Part shown: in pieces, positions 1-7,649 of the stretch
How the letters are laid out: every line of letters begins with the position of its first letter
Numbering within the stretch: the stretch's first letter is position 1
Made by a program: the position numbers and the translations under genes
Source of the DNA: Paracoccaceae bacterium
GTDB lineage: Bacteria; Pseudomonadota; Alphaproteobacteria; Rhodobacterales; Rhodobacteraceae
Length of the DNA: 14,523 nt
Assembly: GCA_003545125.1 (NCBI GenBank)
Contig: DQCI01000248.1
Location: 23,041 to 37,563 of the forward strand
Direction: 5' to 3'
Notes under the pieces: model-generated
The model's database searches: none
What the model was told of the DNA's origin: nothing
Seen by the model: the letters and a program-made list of their open reading frames with translations, nothing else

Positions 1-1
1 C

Positions 2-67
2 GGTTGCGCGGTTGGACCTCGTTCTCGGTCCAGCAACGACCGCTCGCCAGGACCCGGTCGCGCAACC
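2..67. repeat. Nested inverted repeat (three-way-junction fold)
   Basis: GGTTGCGCG (2-10) is the exact complement of CGCGCAACC (59-67). Two smaller hairpins nest inside it: 11-18 pairs with 27-34 (8 pairs, one G-T), and GACCG at 38-42 pairs with CGGTC at 55-59, sharing one base with the outer stem. Drawn as RNA this is a three-way junction. No known RNA family was recognised, and high GC makes chance pairing easier, so the role is open. Confidence 0.3.
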
Positions 68-418
68 TGCATACGTCACGGTTCCAAACCCGGCCACGGC
101 CACGGCTACGGGAACGCTCAGTTGCCTGGATTGGGTCGCCTCTCTGGCCACAGTCACCTTTGTCCCCCGGGACCGCGACGGCCCCTGTAGCGCGCAATCC
201 TTCGACCGGCCACCGGCGGCGATGCACCCGGCATCCGCAGTCGGTCCGGGCAGGTGTTGCCCGCGCAAAAGCCAGACGCCACCGGCTGTACAGACGTCCT
301 CGCTGTATCACCCGGAGTCCGCGCGCGCCTCGCTCACGCGTGCGCGCCGCGTCAAGAATGCACCCGGCGGACACCCGGACGGTACCGGGAGGCCGCGCAC
401 GCGACCGCTCCGCCTTGG

Positions 419-448
419 AAACGGTCGGGTCACCCTAACAGACCGTCC
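419..448 (-). terminator. Weak terminator-like hairpin after the unknown gene
   Basis: On the minus strand, about 40 bases beyond the stop of the 487-1110 gene, ACGGTC and GACCGT form a 6-pair stem, extendable by G-T pairs. It is followed only by TTTCC. The T tract is too short for a strong intrinsic terminator, so this is a tentative call based on position and pairing alone. Confidence 0.22.
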
Positions 449-486
449 AAGGTTGACAATGCGCGAAGCGGCACCGGAGCCCGAGA

Positions 487-1110
487 TCAGTCCTCGACCG
501 GGCTCTGGACCCGCATCACCAGGTACTTGAACTCGGGGCCAACGAATTTCTTCGAGAATGTGATGACCAACCCGGTCTCGAGCAATTCTTCGAGCACCAC
601 GTTCAGGCACATCGGCGCCTCGCCCATGAAGGGTGTGCGCAACTTCCTGCGTTGGTCCGCGCTGAGGTTCGCCGCGTATGAGCCGTTGAAATGTTCGGCG
701 TTGGACCAGGCCCGAAGCGCGCCGCGCACGAAGCTCTCGCCGTTGGAGGTCTCCACCAGCCAGTTGAACACCGAAAGCGGGATCTGCCAGACCTCCACCG
801 GGTCTTCCGCGTTCGCCAGCTGCCGGTCGAGCAATTCCCCGATGCGCTCAAGCTCGCGGGCGACGCAGCCCGCCAGCTTGTCCGGATCGGTTTCGTACCA
901 TTCGGGGTATTGCGACATCCTGAGTTTGATCTTCTCGATCATCTTCTGCTCGGGCGACTTGAGGCTATCGGGGTTGGCCTGGCCCTTTCGCACGACAGTG
1001 TCTTCCGTCGGGGCCGCCTTGGAAAAGGAAAGCCGGTCCCTGAATTTCCCCCAGGCCGTTTCCGCGGCCCGATCGACACTCTGTGGAACTTCGCCCGTGC
1101 GCTTGTTCAT
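487..1110 (-). CDS. Unrecognised 207-residue protein downstream of murD
   Basis: I do not recognise this protein. It has no signal peptide, membrane segment or obvious catalytic motif. It looks soluble and mostly helical: a basic, polar N-terminus (MNKRTGEVPQS), a charged helical stretch around residues 50-95 (EQKMIEKIKLRMSQYPEWY, then ARELERIGELLDRQLANAED), and a C-terminal part ending EFKYLVMRVQSPVED. The ATG at 1110 follows an AGAGAG stretch. An in-frame ATG at 1233 follows AAGGA at 9-base spacing and would add 41 low-complexity residues, so the start is uncertain. It lies 226 bases downstream of murD on the same strand, where ftsW is normally expected. Parts of it have clearly lower GC than its neighbours (541-600 and 901-960 are 48-50% GC), which suggests it may have been inserted. 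The frame keeps sensible amino-acid composition throughout, so I consider it a real gene of unknown function. Confidence 0.7.
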   Translation of the reverse strand: MNKRTGEVPQSVDRAAETAWGKFRDRLSFSKAAPTEDTVVRKGQANPDSLKSPEQKMIEKIKLRMSQYPEWYETDPDKLAGCVARELERIGELLDRQLANAEDPVEVWQIPLSVFNWLVETSNGESFVRGALRAWSNAEHFNGSYAANLSADQRRKLRTPFMGEAPMCLNVVLEELLETGLVITFSKKFVGPEFKYLVMRVQSPVED

Positions 1111-1336
1111 CTGTGATCTCTCTTCTGCCCCCGGCCCTTCGACCCGTTGCTGCGATCGCTCGCTCTCATCCCGCGCTCCGACGGGTCCGGGGTGGCCATC
1201 GACGAAACGGGGGGTGCACGCCGTATCCTTCATACTAGGTAATCCTTGGCTGGGGGCCGGAAAAGGCCAGAGAACGCAGACGGGCTATGCCCGGACCGAA
1301 TTGCTCGCACTTTGCACCACAAAGATTACCGCCCGC

Positions 1337-2740
1337 TTACCGCGCAAGGATGCCCTGCACCGCGCGGGTGAAATCCGCGCCCCGCGCTTCGAAATCCGGG
1401 TATTGGTCGAAACTCGCGGCCGCCGGGGCGAGCAGAACGGTCTCGCCTGCCTGCGCGTCTTCTGCCGCCCGGGCCACGGCGCGGTCCATCGTCTCGCAGA
1501 TCTCATGCGGCGTATCGCCGATCTGAAGCGCGAAGGCGCGCGCCGAATGGCCGATGAGGTAGGCCTTGGCGACATGGCCGAGGTGAGGCGCGAGCGCGCC
1601 GATGCCGCCGTCCTTGCCCAGCCCGCCCGCGATCCAGCGGATCCGGTCGAAGGCCTGCAGGGCGGCGGCGGCGCTGTCGGCGTTGGTGGCCTTTGAATCG
1701 TTGACGAACCGCACCCCGTCCCTTTCGCCGACAAGCTGCGAGCGATGCGGCAGCCCCTCGAAGCTCCTCAGCCCCGCCTCGATCTGGCGCGGGGCCAGGC
1801 CGAGGCAACGCAGCGCGGCGAAGGCGGCGCAGGCGTTCTGCTGGTTGTGGCTGCCGGGCAGGCCCTTCACGCCGCGCAGATCGATCGAGGCCACCTGACG
1901 CCCCTTGCGGGTCTCGGACAGAAACCCCTTGCGGGCGTAGACCTGCCAGCCGGGCCCGGTGAGCTTGCGGTCCACCGACACGCGGATCACCCGGTCGTCC
2001 GCCGGTCCCTCGGCCAGTTGGCCGGCCAGGTACAGCCCTTCAGGTTCGTCCACGCCGATCACCGCCCGGTCCGGCCCGCCTTCGGCAAACAACCGCCGCT
2101 TGGCCGCGAAATAGCCCCCCAGCCCGCCGTGGCGGTCGAGATGGTCGGGGGTGAGGTTGGTGAAAACGGCGATGTCGGGGGTGAGCGCGCGGGCGAGGTC
2201 GGTCTGGTAGGAGCTGAGCTCCAGCACCACCACCTCGCCGTCGTGGGCCGGTTCGATGTCGAGCACGCCGCGGCCGATGTTGCCGGCAAGCTGGCTGGGC
2301 CGGCCGACCTCGGTCAGCAGATGGTGGATCAGAGCCGAGGTGGTCGACTTACCGTTCGAGCCGGTGACGGCGATCACCTTCGGGGTGGTCTCGAAATTGT
2401 CCCACTCGGGCGTCGCGAAGGAGCGAAAGAACAGCCCGATATCGTTGTCGACCGGCACGCCTTCCTCGTAGGCGCGGGCGAGGTGTTTGTTGGGGGCCGG
2501 GTAGAGATGCGGGATACCGGGGCTGGTGATGAGCGCGGCGACGCCTTCGAAGGCGTCGCGGCGGGAGAGATCGTGCAGCGTGAGCCCCTCGGCTTCCGCC
2601 ATCTCGCGCGCCTCAGGGGAATCGTCCCAGCACAGCGCGGTGGCCCCACCCGCCTCGAGGGCTTTGGCGGTGGCGAGGCCCGAGCGGCCGAGGCCGAGCA
2701 CACTGATACGTTGTCCTTCATGGCCTCGGACGGGGATCAT
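1337..2740 (-). CDS. murD: UDP-N-acetylmuramoylalanine--D-glutamate ligase MurD
   Basis: Cytoplasmic ATP-dependent ligase that adds D-glutamate to UDP-MurNAc-L-alanine, the second peptide step of peptidoglycan precursor synthesis. The 467 residues show the three Mur ligase domains. An N-terminal Rossmann-like nucleotide-sugar domain begins with [12 protein letters not shown] (12-23). The central ATPase carries the P-loop TGSNGKST (126-133), followed by ELSSYQ and [10 protein letters not shown]. The C-terminal domain carries FVNDSKATN and AGGLGKDGG, typical of MurD. Length is usual for the family. The ATG at 2740 has AGAGAGGT about 7-9 bases upstream. Unlike the genes from mraZ to murF it is not tightly linked to the gene before it. 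About 300 bases with strong palindromes separate it from the NTPase gene, so it may have its own promoter. Confidence 0.97.
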   Translation of the reverse strand: MIPVRGHEGQRISVLGLGRSGLATAKALEAGGATALCWDDSPEAREMAEAEGLTLHDLSRRDAFEGVAALITSPGIPHLYPAPNKHLARAYEEGVPVDNDIGLFFRSFATPEWDNFETTPKVIAVTGSNGKSTTSALIHHLLTEVGRPSQLAGNIGRGVLDIEPAHDGEVVVLELSSYQTDLARALTPDIAVFTNLTPDHLDRHGGLGGYFAAKRRLFAEGGPDRAVIGVDEPEGLYLAGQLAEGPADDRVIRVSVDRKLTGPGWQVYARKGFLSETRKGRQVASIDLRGVKGLPGSHNQQNACAAFAALRCLGLAPRQIEAGLRSFEGLPHRSQLVGERDGVRFVNDSKATNADSAAAALQAFDRIRWIAGGLGKDGGIGALAPHLGHVAKAYLIGHSARAFALQIGDTPHEICETMDRAVARAAEDAQAGETVLLAPAAASFDQYPDFEARGADFTRAVQGILAR

Positions 2741-2903
2741 GGGGCACCTCTCTGGTTCACCGATTGGTAGCCGAGGCTTGGATGCTTGGCCAGTGGGCTT
2801 GGCCAGAGGCGGGTTTTTGCCTTGGGCGGCGGGTGTCCGGAGGGGTGGCCGAGTTCGGACAGGGGGTCAAGATATTGTTTTTATTCATGATAGCGCTAAC
2901 TTC

Positions 2904-2919
2904 ACTTCGCGGGCGAAGT
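2904..2919. repeat. Short hairpin ACTTCGC-GG-GCGAAGT
   Basis: Exact 7-base inverted repeat separated by two bases, in the murD upstream region. It lies between the paired 20-base palindromes and murD, next to the 8-base palindrome TAGCGCTA (2891-2898). It could be a regulator site or part of a REP-like cluster; the sequence alone cannot tell. Confidence 0.4.
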
Positions 2920-2973
2920 ACCTGGCGACATTGCGACGAACCTGTTCGCGACGCGAAGACGTGGGCCCGGGCG

Positions 2974-3016
2974 ACGCCGCTTCGAAGCGGCGTATCACGC
3001 GGTTTCGAAACCGCGT
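2974..3016. repeat. Tandem pair of 20-base perfect palindromes centred on TTCGAA
   Basis: ACGCCGCTTCGAAGCGGCGT (2974-2993) and ACGCGGTTTCGAAACCGCGT (2997-3016) are both perfect palindromes. They share the outer ACGC, a TTCGAA core and the same length, and only three bases separate them. They lie just beyond the stop of the NTPase gene on the minus strand. As RNA they would be two strong hairpins without a U tract, so they could stabilise the 3' end or aid termination. As DNA they could bind a dimeric protein. Confidence 0.75.
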
Positions 3017-3044
3017 CCCCCCTGGCCGCCCCCGGCGCCCGGCC

Positions 3045-3578
3045 TTATCCGGCCGCCAGCCGCTTTTCCACCCAGTCCGCACGCGCATTGACGGTGGTCC
3101 TGGGAAGCAGGTCGGTCGCCTGTCCCATGGCCGCAAGACCGGCCGCGATATCTTCAAATTCCACCGACGCTTCGTCGAACCCATGCCGGCGCTCCGGGTC
3201 CCGCTTCGCTTCGAACAGCGCGCGCCAAGGCGGGGCGAGGATCACCCGGTCGTAGGGGCAGCGCGCCAGCACCGCCCGACCCGGTGCGGGCCGGCCGATC
3301 CGGCGAAGCGCGAAAGCTGCGTCCACCACACCGCGGTCAAAGAAAGTGACCGCGTCTCCGGCCCTCTGCCAGTCCCGCTCGGCCATTTCGAGGCAGGCGA
3401 CCGCGAAACGCTCGGCGTTGTCCCAGGGGTAGCCGTCACCGTCCCGCGCGCGTTCGGCCGCGATGACCCGGCGACCCGGCTCCGAAACCGTTGCCCAGCC
3501 CCGGTGGGCGAGTTCCTCAAGAAGCGTGGACTTGCCGCCAGCCGAGCACCCAGTGATCAGAACCCGCACCCGGGTCAT
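3045..3578 (-). CDS. Small P-loop NTPase (AAA_28/NadR-kinase-like)
   Basis: A 177-residue predicted ATPase resembling the AAA_28 group of small kinase-like P-loop proteins. The Walker A motif GCSAGGKST (10-18) follows a beta strand RVRVLIT. A conserved E-G-R region follows (SEPGRRVI). FFDRGVVDAAF looks like the Walker B/substrate strand, and YDRVILAPPWRALFEAKRDPERR is the usual second half. There is no membrane segment. It starts 25 bases after the mraY stop on the same strand, so it is probably co-transcribed with the dcw genes, although it is not a standard dcw member. The ribosome site before the ATG at 3578 is weak (TTTGGGAAC). The substrate cannot be told from the sequence; some relatives are nucleotide or small-molecule kinases. 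I am sure of the fold class but not of the function. Confidence 0.85.
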   Translation of the reverse strand: MTRVRVLITGCSAGGKSTLLEELAHRGWATVSEPGRRVIAAERARDGDGYPWDNAERFAVACLEMAERDWQRAGDAVTFFDRGVVDAAFALRRIGRPAPGRAVLARCPYDRVILAPPWRALFEAKRDPERRHGFDEASVEFEDIAAGLAAMGQATDLLPRTTVNARADWVEKRLAAG

Positions 3579-3603
3579 GTTCCCAAATACGTCTGCACCA
3601 CCT

Positions 3604-4692
3604 TTACCGCACCTTCAGCGTCGCCAGCCCGATCAGCGCCAGCACCAGGGCGATGATCCAGAAGCGGATGACGATCTGGGGTTCGGCCCAGCCGCGTTTC
3701 TCAAAGTGGTGGTGGATCGGGGCCATCAGGAACACCCGCTTGCCGGTGCGCTTGTAATAGAGCACCTGGATGATCACCGAGAGCGCCTCGACCACGAACA
3801 GCCCGCCAACGATGCCGAGCACGATCTCGTGCTTCATCGCCACCGCGATGGCGCCCAAAGCGCCGCCCAAAGCCAAAGAGCCGGTGTCGCCCATGAACAC
3901 CGCGGCGGGCGGTGCGTTGTACCACAGGAACCCGAGGCCGCCGCCGATCAGACCGGCGGCAAACACCAGCAATTCGCCGGTGCCGGGCACGTAGTGCACG
4001 TCGAGATATTCGGTGAAGTCGACCCGGCCGACCGCGTAGGCGATGATCCCCAGCGTCGCGGCGGCGATGATGACCGGCATGATCGCCAGCCCGTCGAGCC
4101 CGTCGGTGAGGTTCACGGCATTGGCCGAGCCGACGATGACGATCGCGCCGAAGGGGATGAAGAACCAGCCAAGGTTGAGCAGCGTGTCCTTGAGCACCGG
4201 CAGGGCGAGCCGGAAGGCGAGATCGTCGGGGTGGACCATTGCCGCCGCCCAGACTGCGAGGAAGGCGATCAACGCTTCCAGCACCAGCCGGGTGCGGCCC
4301 GAAAGCCCGCCGTAATTGTCGTTGGCCGAGATCTTGCGGTAATCGTCGACGAAACCGATCAGCCCGTAGGTGAGGGTGACACCGAGCACGATCCAGACGA
4401 AGGGGTTGTCGAGCCGCGCCCAGAGCAGGGTCGACACGGTCAGGCCCCCGAGGATCAGCGCACCGCCCATGGTCGGCGTGCCGGCCTTGGTCTCGATGTG
4501 CCCCTCGGGTCCGTCGGCGCGGATCGGCTGGCCGTTCTTCTGGCGGGCCTTGAGCAGGTTGATGAGCGGACGGCCGAACAGGAATCCGAAGATCAGCGCG
4601 GTGAAGAAGGCAGCCCCGGCCCGGAAGGTGATATACCTGAACAGGTTGAAAATGTCCCCGCCGTCGGACAACTCGGTCAGCCAGTACAACAT
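3604..4692 (-). CDS. mraY: Phospho-N-acetylmuramoyl-pentapeptide-transferase MraY
   Basis: Integral inner-membrane enzyme that transfers phospho-MurNAc-pentapeptide from its UDP carrier to undecaprenyl phosphate, making lipid I. The 362 residues match the family's usual length (about 360) and show about ten hydrophobic segments. Key family motifs are all present: DDYRK (116-120), NLTDGLDG (194-201), GDTGS (268-272) and the HHH cluster in [12 protein letters not shown] (327-329). The ATG at 4692 is chosen because [22 protein letters not shown] is the typical MraY N-terminus. An upstream in-frame ATG would extend back into murF. GAGGG lies about 10 bases before it, and the gap from the murF stop is only 16 bases. 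Confidence 0.98.
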   Translation of the reverse strand: MLYWLTELSDGGDIFNLFRYITFRAGAAFFTALIFGFLFGRPLINLLKARQKNGQPIRADGPEGHIETKAGTPTMGGALILGGLTVSTLLWARLDNPFVWIVLGVTLTYGLIGFVDDYRKISANDNYGGLSGRTRLVLEALIAFLAVWAAAMVHPDDLAFRLALPVLKDTLLNLGWFFIPFGAIVIVGSANAVNLTDGLDGLAIMPVIIAAATLGIIAYAVGRVDFTEYLDVHYVPGTGELLVFAAGLIGGGLGFLWYNAPPAAVFMGDTGSLALGGALGAIAVAMKHEIVLGIVGGLFVVEALSVIIQVLYYKRTGKRVFLMAPIHHHFEKRGWAEPQIVIRFWIIALVLALIGLATLKVR

Positions 4693-4708
4693 AAAAACAG
4701 CCCTCGTT

Positions 4709-6148
4709 TCAGTTGGCCTGCGGATGGCCCAGTTTGCGCACAGCGTCAACCACCAGGGACACCCGGCTTCCCTTCGACCCTTTCACCAGCACCACGTCGC
4801 CGGCATCAATCACGTGGCGCAGACGCTCGGCCATCTTTTCCGCCGTTTCCGTCCAGGCGCCCTGCCGCTCGGCCGGCAGCGTCTCCCAGAGCGCGCGCAT
4901 CCGCGGGCCGACGCAATGGACCACGTCGGCGGCGGTGAAATGCTCAAGCTCGGCCAGGCCCTCGTGCAGCCGGATCTCGTCGTCGCCCAGTTCCAGCATG
5001 TCGCCCAGCACGGCGACCCGCCGGCCGTGCACGATGCGCCCCACGCCCTCGACCGGCTGCGAGGCGGCGAGCACCTCGAAAGCGGCGGCCATCGAGGTCG
5101 GGTTGGCATTGAAGGCGTCGTCGATGAGAGTGAGCGACAGCTCCTCCACCGGATCGAGCAGGACATGCTCCTGCGTGCCCCGCCCCGCCGGCGGCGTCCA
5201 GACCGACATCGCGCGTGCCGCCAGGGTCACGTCGGCGCCGAGCGCCTCGGCGACCACCAGCACACCGAGCGCGTTGGCGGCGAAGTGGCGGCCCGGCGCG
5301 GCGAGCTTGAACAGCTGCGGACCCGACTTGAGATCGGCGGAGACGACGGTCGCCTCCGGGGTGATATCGACCCGCGCGAGCCGGTCGTCGCACCCCGGCC
5401 CCGTGCCGAACCGCAAGGGTCGGGCATGGGCGGCGCGAGCGGCCGCAGCAAGCAGCTTCACGGTCGCGGGTGGCAAATCGACGTTAAACACGGCAAAGCC
5501 GTCGGGCTCCAGCCCTTCGAAAATTGACGCCTTCTCGCGCGCGATGTCTTCGACGCTGTCGAACGCCTCGAGATGCGCGGCGGCCACCGTGGTCACCATC
5601 GCCACATGCGGCCGTGTCAGCTTTGCCAAAGGGGCGATCTCGCCGGGATGGTTCATGCCGATCTCGATCACCGCGTAGTCGGTGTCACGCGGCATCCGGG
5701 CGAGCGTCAGCGGCACGCCCCAGTGATTGTTGTAGCTCGCTTCGGCGGCATGGACCCGGCCCTGGGGCTCAAGCACCGCGCGCAGCATCTCCTTGGCGCT
5801 GGTCTTGCCGACGGAGCCGGTGATCGCCGCCACCTGCGCCCTGGTGCGCCGCCGCCCGGCCCGGCCGAGCGACGTGAGGCCGCGCAGCACGTCATTGACC
5901 AGCAGGAGCGGCGCATCGCGGGCGACGTTTTCGGGAATATGGCTCACCATCGCCGCCGCCGCGCCCCGCGCCAGCGCATCGGCCACGAAATCGTGGCCGT
6001 CGCGCACATCCTCCAGCGCCACGAACAGATCGCCGGGCTGCACCGTGCGGCTGTCGATCGACACGCCGGTCACCGCCCAAGGCCCGCCGAGCACGAAGCC
6101 CCGGGTCGCGCGCGCCGCCGCGGCAGAGGTCCAGAGCGGTGGGCTCAT
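4709..6148 (-). CDS. murF: UDP-MurNAc-tripeptide--D-alanyl-D-alanine ligase MurF
   Basis: Cytoplasmic ligase that adds D-Ala-D-Ala to the UDP-MurNAc-tripeptide, completing the pentapeptide used by MraY. The 479 residues show the MurE/F-type N-terminal domain ([15 protein letters not shown], 31-45), then the P-loop ITGSVGKTS (109-117), [12 protein letters not shown] (138-149) and [10 protein letters not shown] (162-171), which are characteristic of MurF. The C-terminal domain includes [10 protein letters not shown] and VLGDMLELG. The ATG at 6148 overlaps the murE stop as ATGA, indicating translational coupling, and AAGGA at 6157-6161 provides a ribosome site at 8-base spacing. Confidence 0.98.
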   Translation of the reverse strand: MSPPLWTSAAAARATRGFVLGGPWAVTGVSIDSRTVQPGDLFVALEDVRDGHDFVADALARGAAAAMVSHIPENVARDAPLLLVNDVLRGLTSLGRAGRRRTRAQVAAITGSVGKTSAKEMLRAVLEPQGRVHAAEASYNNHWGVPLTLARMPRDTDYAVIEIGMNHPGEIAPLAKLTRPHVAMVTTVAAAHLEAFDSVEDIAREKASIFEGLEPDGFAVFNVDLPPATVKLLAAAARAAHARPLRFGTGPGCDDRLARVDITPEATVVSADLKSGPQLFKLAAPGRHFAANALGVLVVAEALGADVTLAARAMSVWTPPAGRGTQEHVLLDPVEELSLTLIDDAFNANPTSMAAAFEVLAASQPVEGVGRIVHGRRVAVLGDMLELGDDEIRLHEGLAELEHFTAADVVHCVGPRMRALWETLPAERQGAWTETAEKMAERLRHVIDAGDVVLVKGSKGSRVSLVVDAVRKLGHPQAN

Positions 6149-7638
6149 GCCAGCCGTCCTTCCAGCGCCGCCACCGCGACGCTCGCTTGCTCGGCGTCGT
6201 CGAAGGGCAAGATGTCTTCGCCGATCACCTGGCCGGTCTCGTGCCCTTTGCCCGCGATCAGCAGCGCGTCGCCCGCGTCCAGCATGTCGACGCCGCGCAG
6301 GATCGCCTCGGCCCGGTCGCCGACGTTGTTCGCCCCGGGGCAGCCTTGCATCACCTGCGCCCGGATCGTCGCGGGGTCTTCCGAGCGCGGGTTGTCGTCG
6401 GTCACGATCACCACGTCGGCATGCGCCGCCGCCGCCTGCCCCATCAGCGGGCGCTTCGCGGTGTCGCGGTCGCCGCCGGCGCCGAGCACCACCACGATCC
6501 GCCCCATCACATGCGGGCGCAGCGCCGTCAGCGCGGTCGCAACCGCGTCGGGCGTGTGCGCATAGTCGACAAACACCGCCGCCCCGGTCGCGCGCCGCGC
6601 CACCAGCTGCATCCGGCCGCGCACCGTGGTCAGATCGTCGAACGTGTCGAACACCGCCTGCGGCTCCGAACCGGTGGCGATGGCGAGCCCGGCGGCGACC
6701 AGCACATTCTCGGCCTGAAACCCGCCGATCAGGTTGAGCCGCGCCTGCATGGGCTTCTTCATCCAGTGAAACCGCAGTTCCTGCCCGGTGGCGCCGAACC
6801 GCTGCGCGATGATGCGCAGGTCGCAGTCCGCGTCGCGGCCGATGGTGATGACCTTCTGGCCGCGCGCGCCGGCATCGCGCGCGAGTGCCCAGCCCTTGGC
6901 GTCGTCGGTGTCGATCACCGCCACCCCGTCATCCGGCAGGATCCGGGTGAAGAGCCCGCCCTTGGCGGCGAAATACTCTTCGAAAGATTCATGGTAATCA
7001 AGGTGATCCTGGGTGAAGTTCGTGAAAGCGGCCGCCGCGAGATGAACCCCGTCAAGGCGGCGCTGCGCGAGCCCGTGCGACGAGGCCTCCATCGCCGTAT
7101 GTGTCACACCATGCATCGCCATATCGGCCAGCAGCGCGTGCAGCGTGATCGGCTCGGGCGTGGTATGGCCGGTCGGCGCGGCATAGGCGCCCTCGACCCC
7201 GGTGGTGCCGATATTGGCCGCCTCGTAGCCGAGAAGATGCCAGATCTGCCGGGTGAATGTGGCCACCGACGTCTTGCCGTTGGTGCCGGTCACCGCCACC
7301 ATCACCGCAGGTTGGCGCCCGTAGAACAGCGCCGCGCCATATGCCAGCGCCGCGCGCGGATCTTCGGTCACCACGAGGGCGACGTCCGGGTTTTCCTCAA
7401 GCACGTCATGGGCGAGGCGCGCGCCCTCGGGGTCGGTCAGCACCGCCACGGCGCCCATCCGAAGCGCAAACTGGATGAACTCGGCCCCGTGGACCCGACC
7501 GCCGGGCAGCGCCGCGAACAGATGTCCGGGCTTGGTCTGCCGGCTGTCGACCGAAAGCCCGGAGACCTCGGCATCGCCGCCGCCAAGCGCGGTCAGCCCA
7601 AGGGCTGCAAGCGGTCTCGGTGGATAGGGCACGCTCAT
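6145..7638 (-). CDS. murE: UDP-MurNAc-L-Ala-D-Glu--2,6-diaminopimelate ligase MurE
   Basis: Cytoplasmic ligase adding the third amino acid to the peptidoglycan stem peptide. The 497 residues have VDSRQTKPGHLFAAL (30-44), the P-loop TGTNGKTS (117-124), NFTQDHLDYH (207-216), YAHTPD (359-364) and GKGHE (463-467). DNPR at 415-418 is the established signature for meso-diaminopimelate specificity, so the organism should have Gram-negative-type DAP peptidoglycan. Start ATG 7638 is preceded by a perfect AAGGAGG that overlaps the ftsI stop codon, a strong site that also couples the two genes. The 3' end overlaps murF by 4 bases. Confidence 0.98.
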   Translation of the reverse strand: MSVPYPPRPLAALGLTALGGGDAEVSGLSVDSRQTKPGHLFAALPGGRVHGAEFIQFALRMGAVAVLTDPEGARLAHDVLEENPDVALVVTEDPRAALAYGAALFYGRQPAVMVAVTGTNGKTSVATFTRQIWHLLGYEAANIGTTGVEGAYAAPTGHTTPEPITLHALLADMAMHGVTHTAMEASSHGLAQRRLDGVHLAAAAFTNFTQDHLDYHESFEEYFAAKGGLFTRILPDDGVAVIDTDDAKGWALARDAGARGQKVITIGRDADCDLRIIAQRFGATGQELRFHWMKKPMQARLNLIGGFQAENVLVAAGLAIATGSEPQAVFDTFDDLTTVRGRMQLVARRATGAAVFVDYAHTPDAVATALTALRPHVMGRIVVVLGAGGDRDTAKRPLMGQAAAAHADVVIVTDDNPRSEDPATIRAQVMQGCPGANNVGDRAEAILRGVDMLDAGDALLIAGKGHETGQVIGEDILPFDDAEQASVAVAALEGRLA

Positions 7639-7649
7639 GATCTGCCTCC

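Larger units (their letters stand above)
1..486. other. Gene-free region at left edge
   Basis: I see no convincing gene here. The open frames that cross it are arginine- or proline-rich translations typical of high-GC non-coding or antisense DNA, and none has a recognisable domain. In a standard alphaproteobacterial dcw cluster ftsW would follow murD on the minus strand in about this area, but no membrane-protein frame is present. What the region does hold is a nested inverted repeat at 2-67 and a weak terminator-like hairpin at 419-448, listed separately. Confidence 0.6.
2741..3044. other. Palindrome-rich intergenic region between murD and the NTPase gene
   Basis: No gene is seen here. The region contains two adjacent 20-base perfect palindromes (2974-3016) and several shorter ones: TAGCGCTA at 2891-2898, a 7-pair hairpin at 2904-2919, and CGAAC/GTTCG at 2937-2948. 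An AT-rich patch at about 2873-2900 contains TATCAT on the minus strand. That could be a -10 element for murD, but no convincing -35 element was found. Confidence 0.6.

Noticed and set aside
308..610. 100-codon minus-strand frame overlapping the unknown gene
   Set aside because: Arginine-rich shadow composition and substantial overlap with the better-supported 487-1110 frame.
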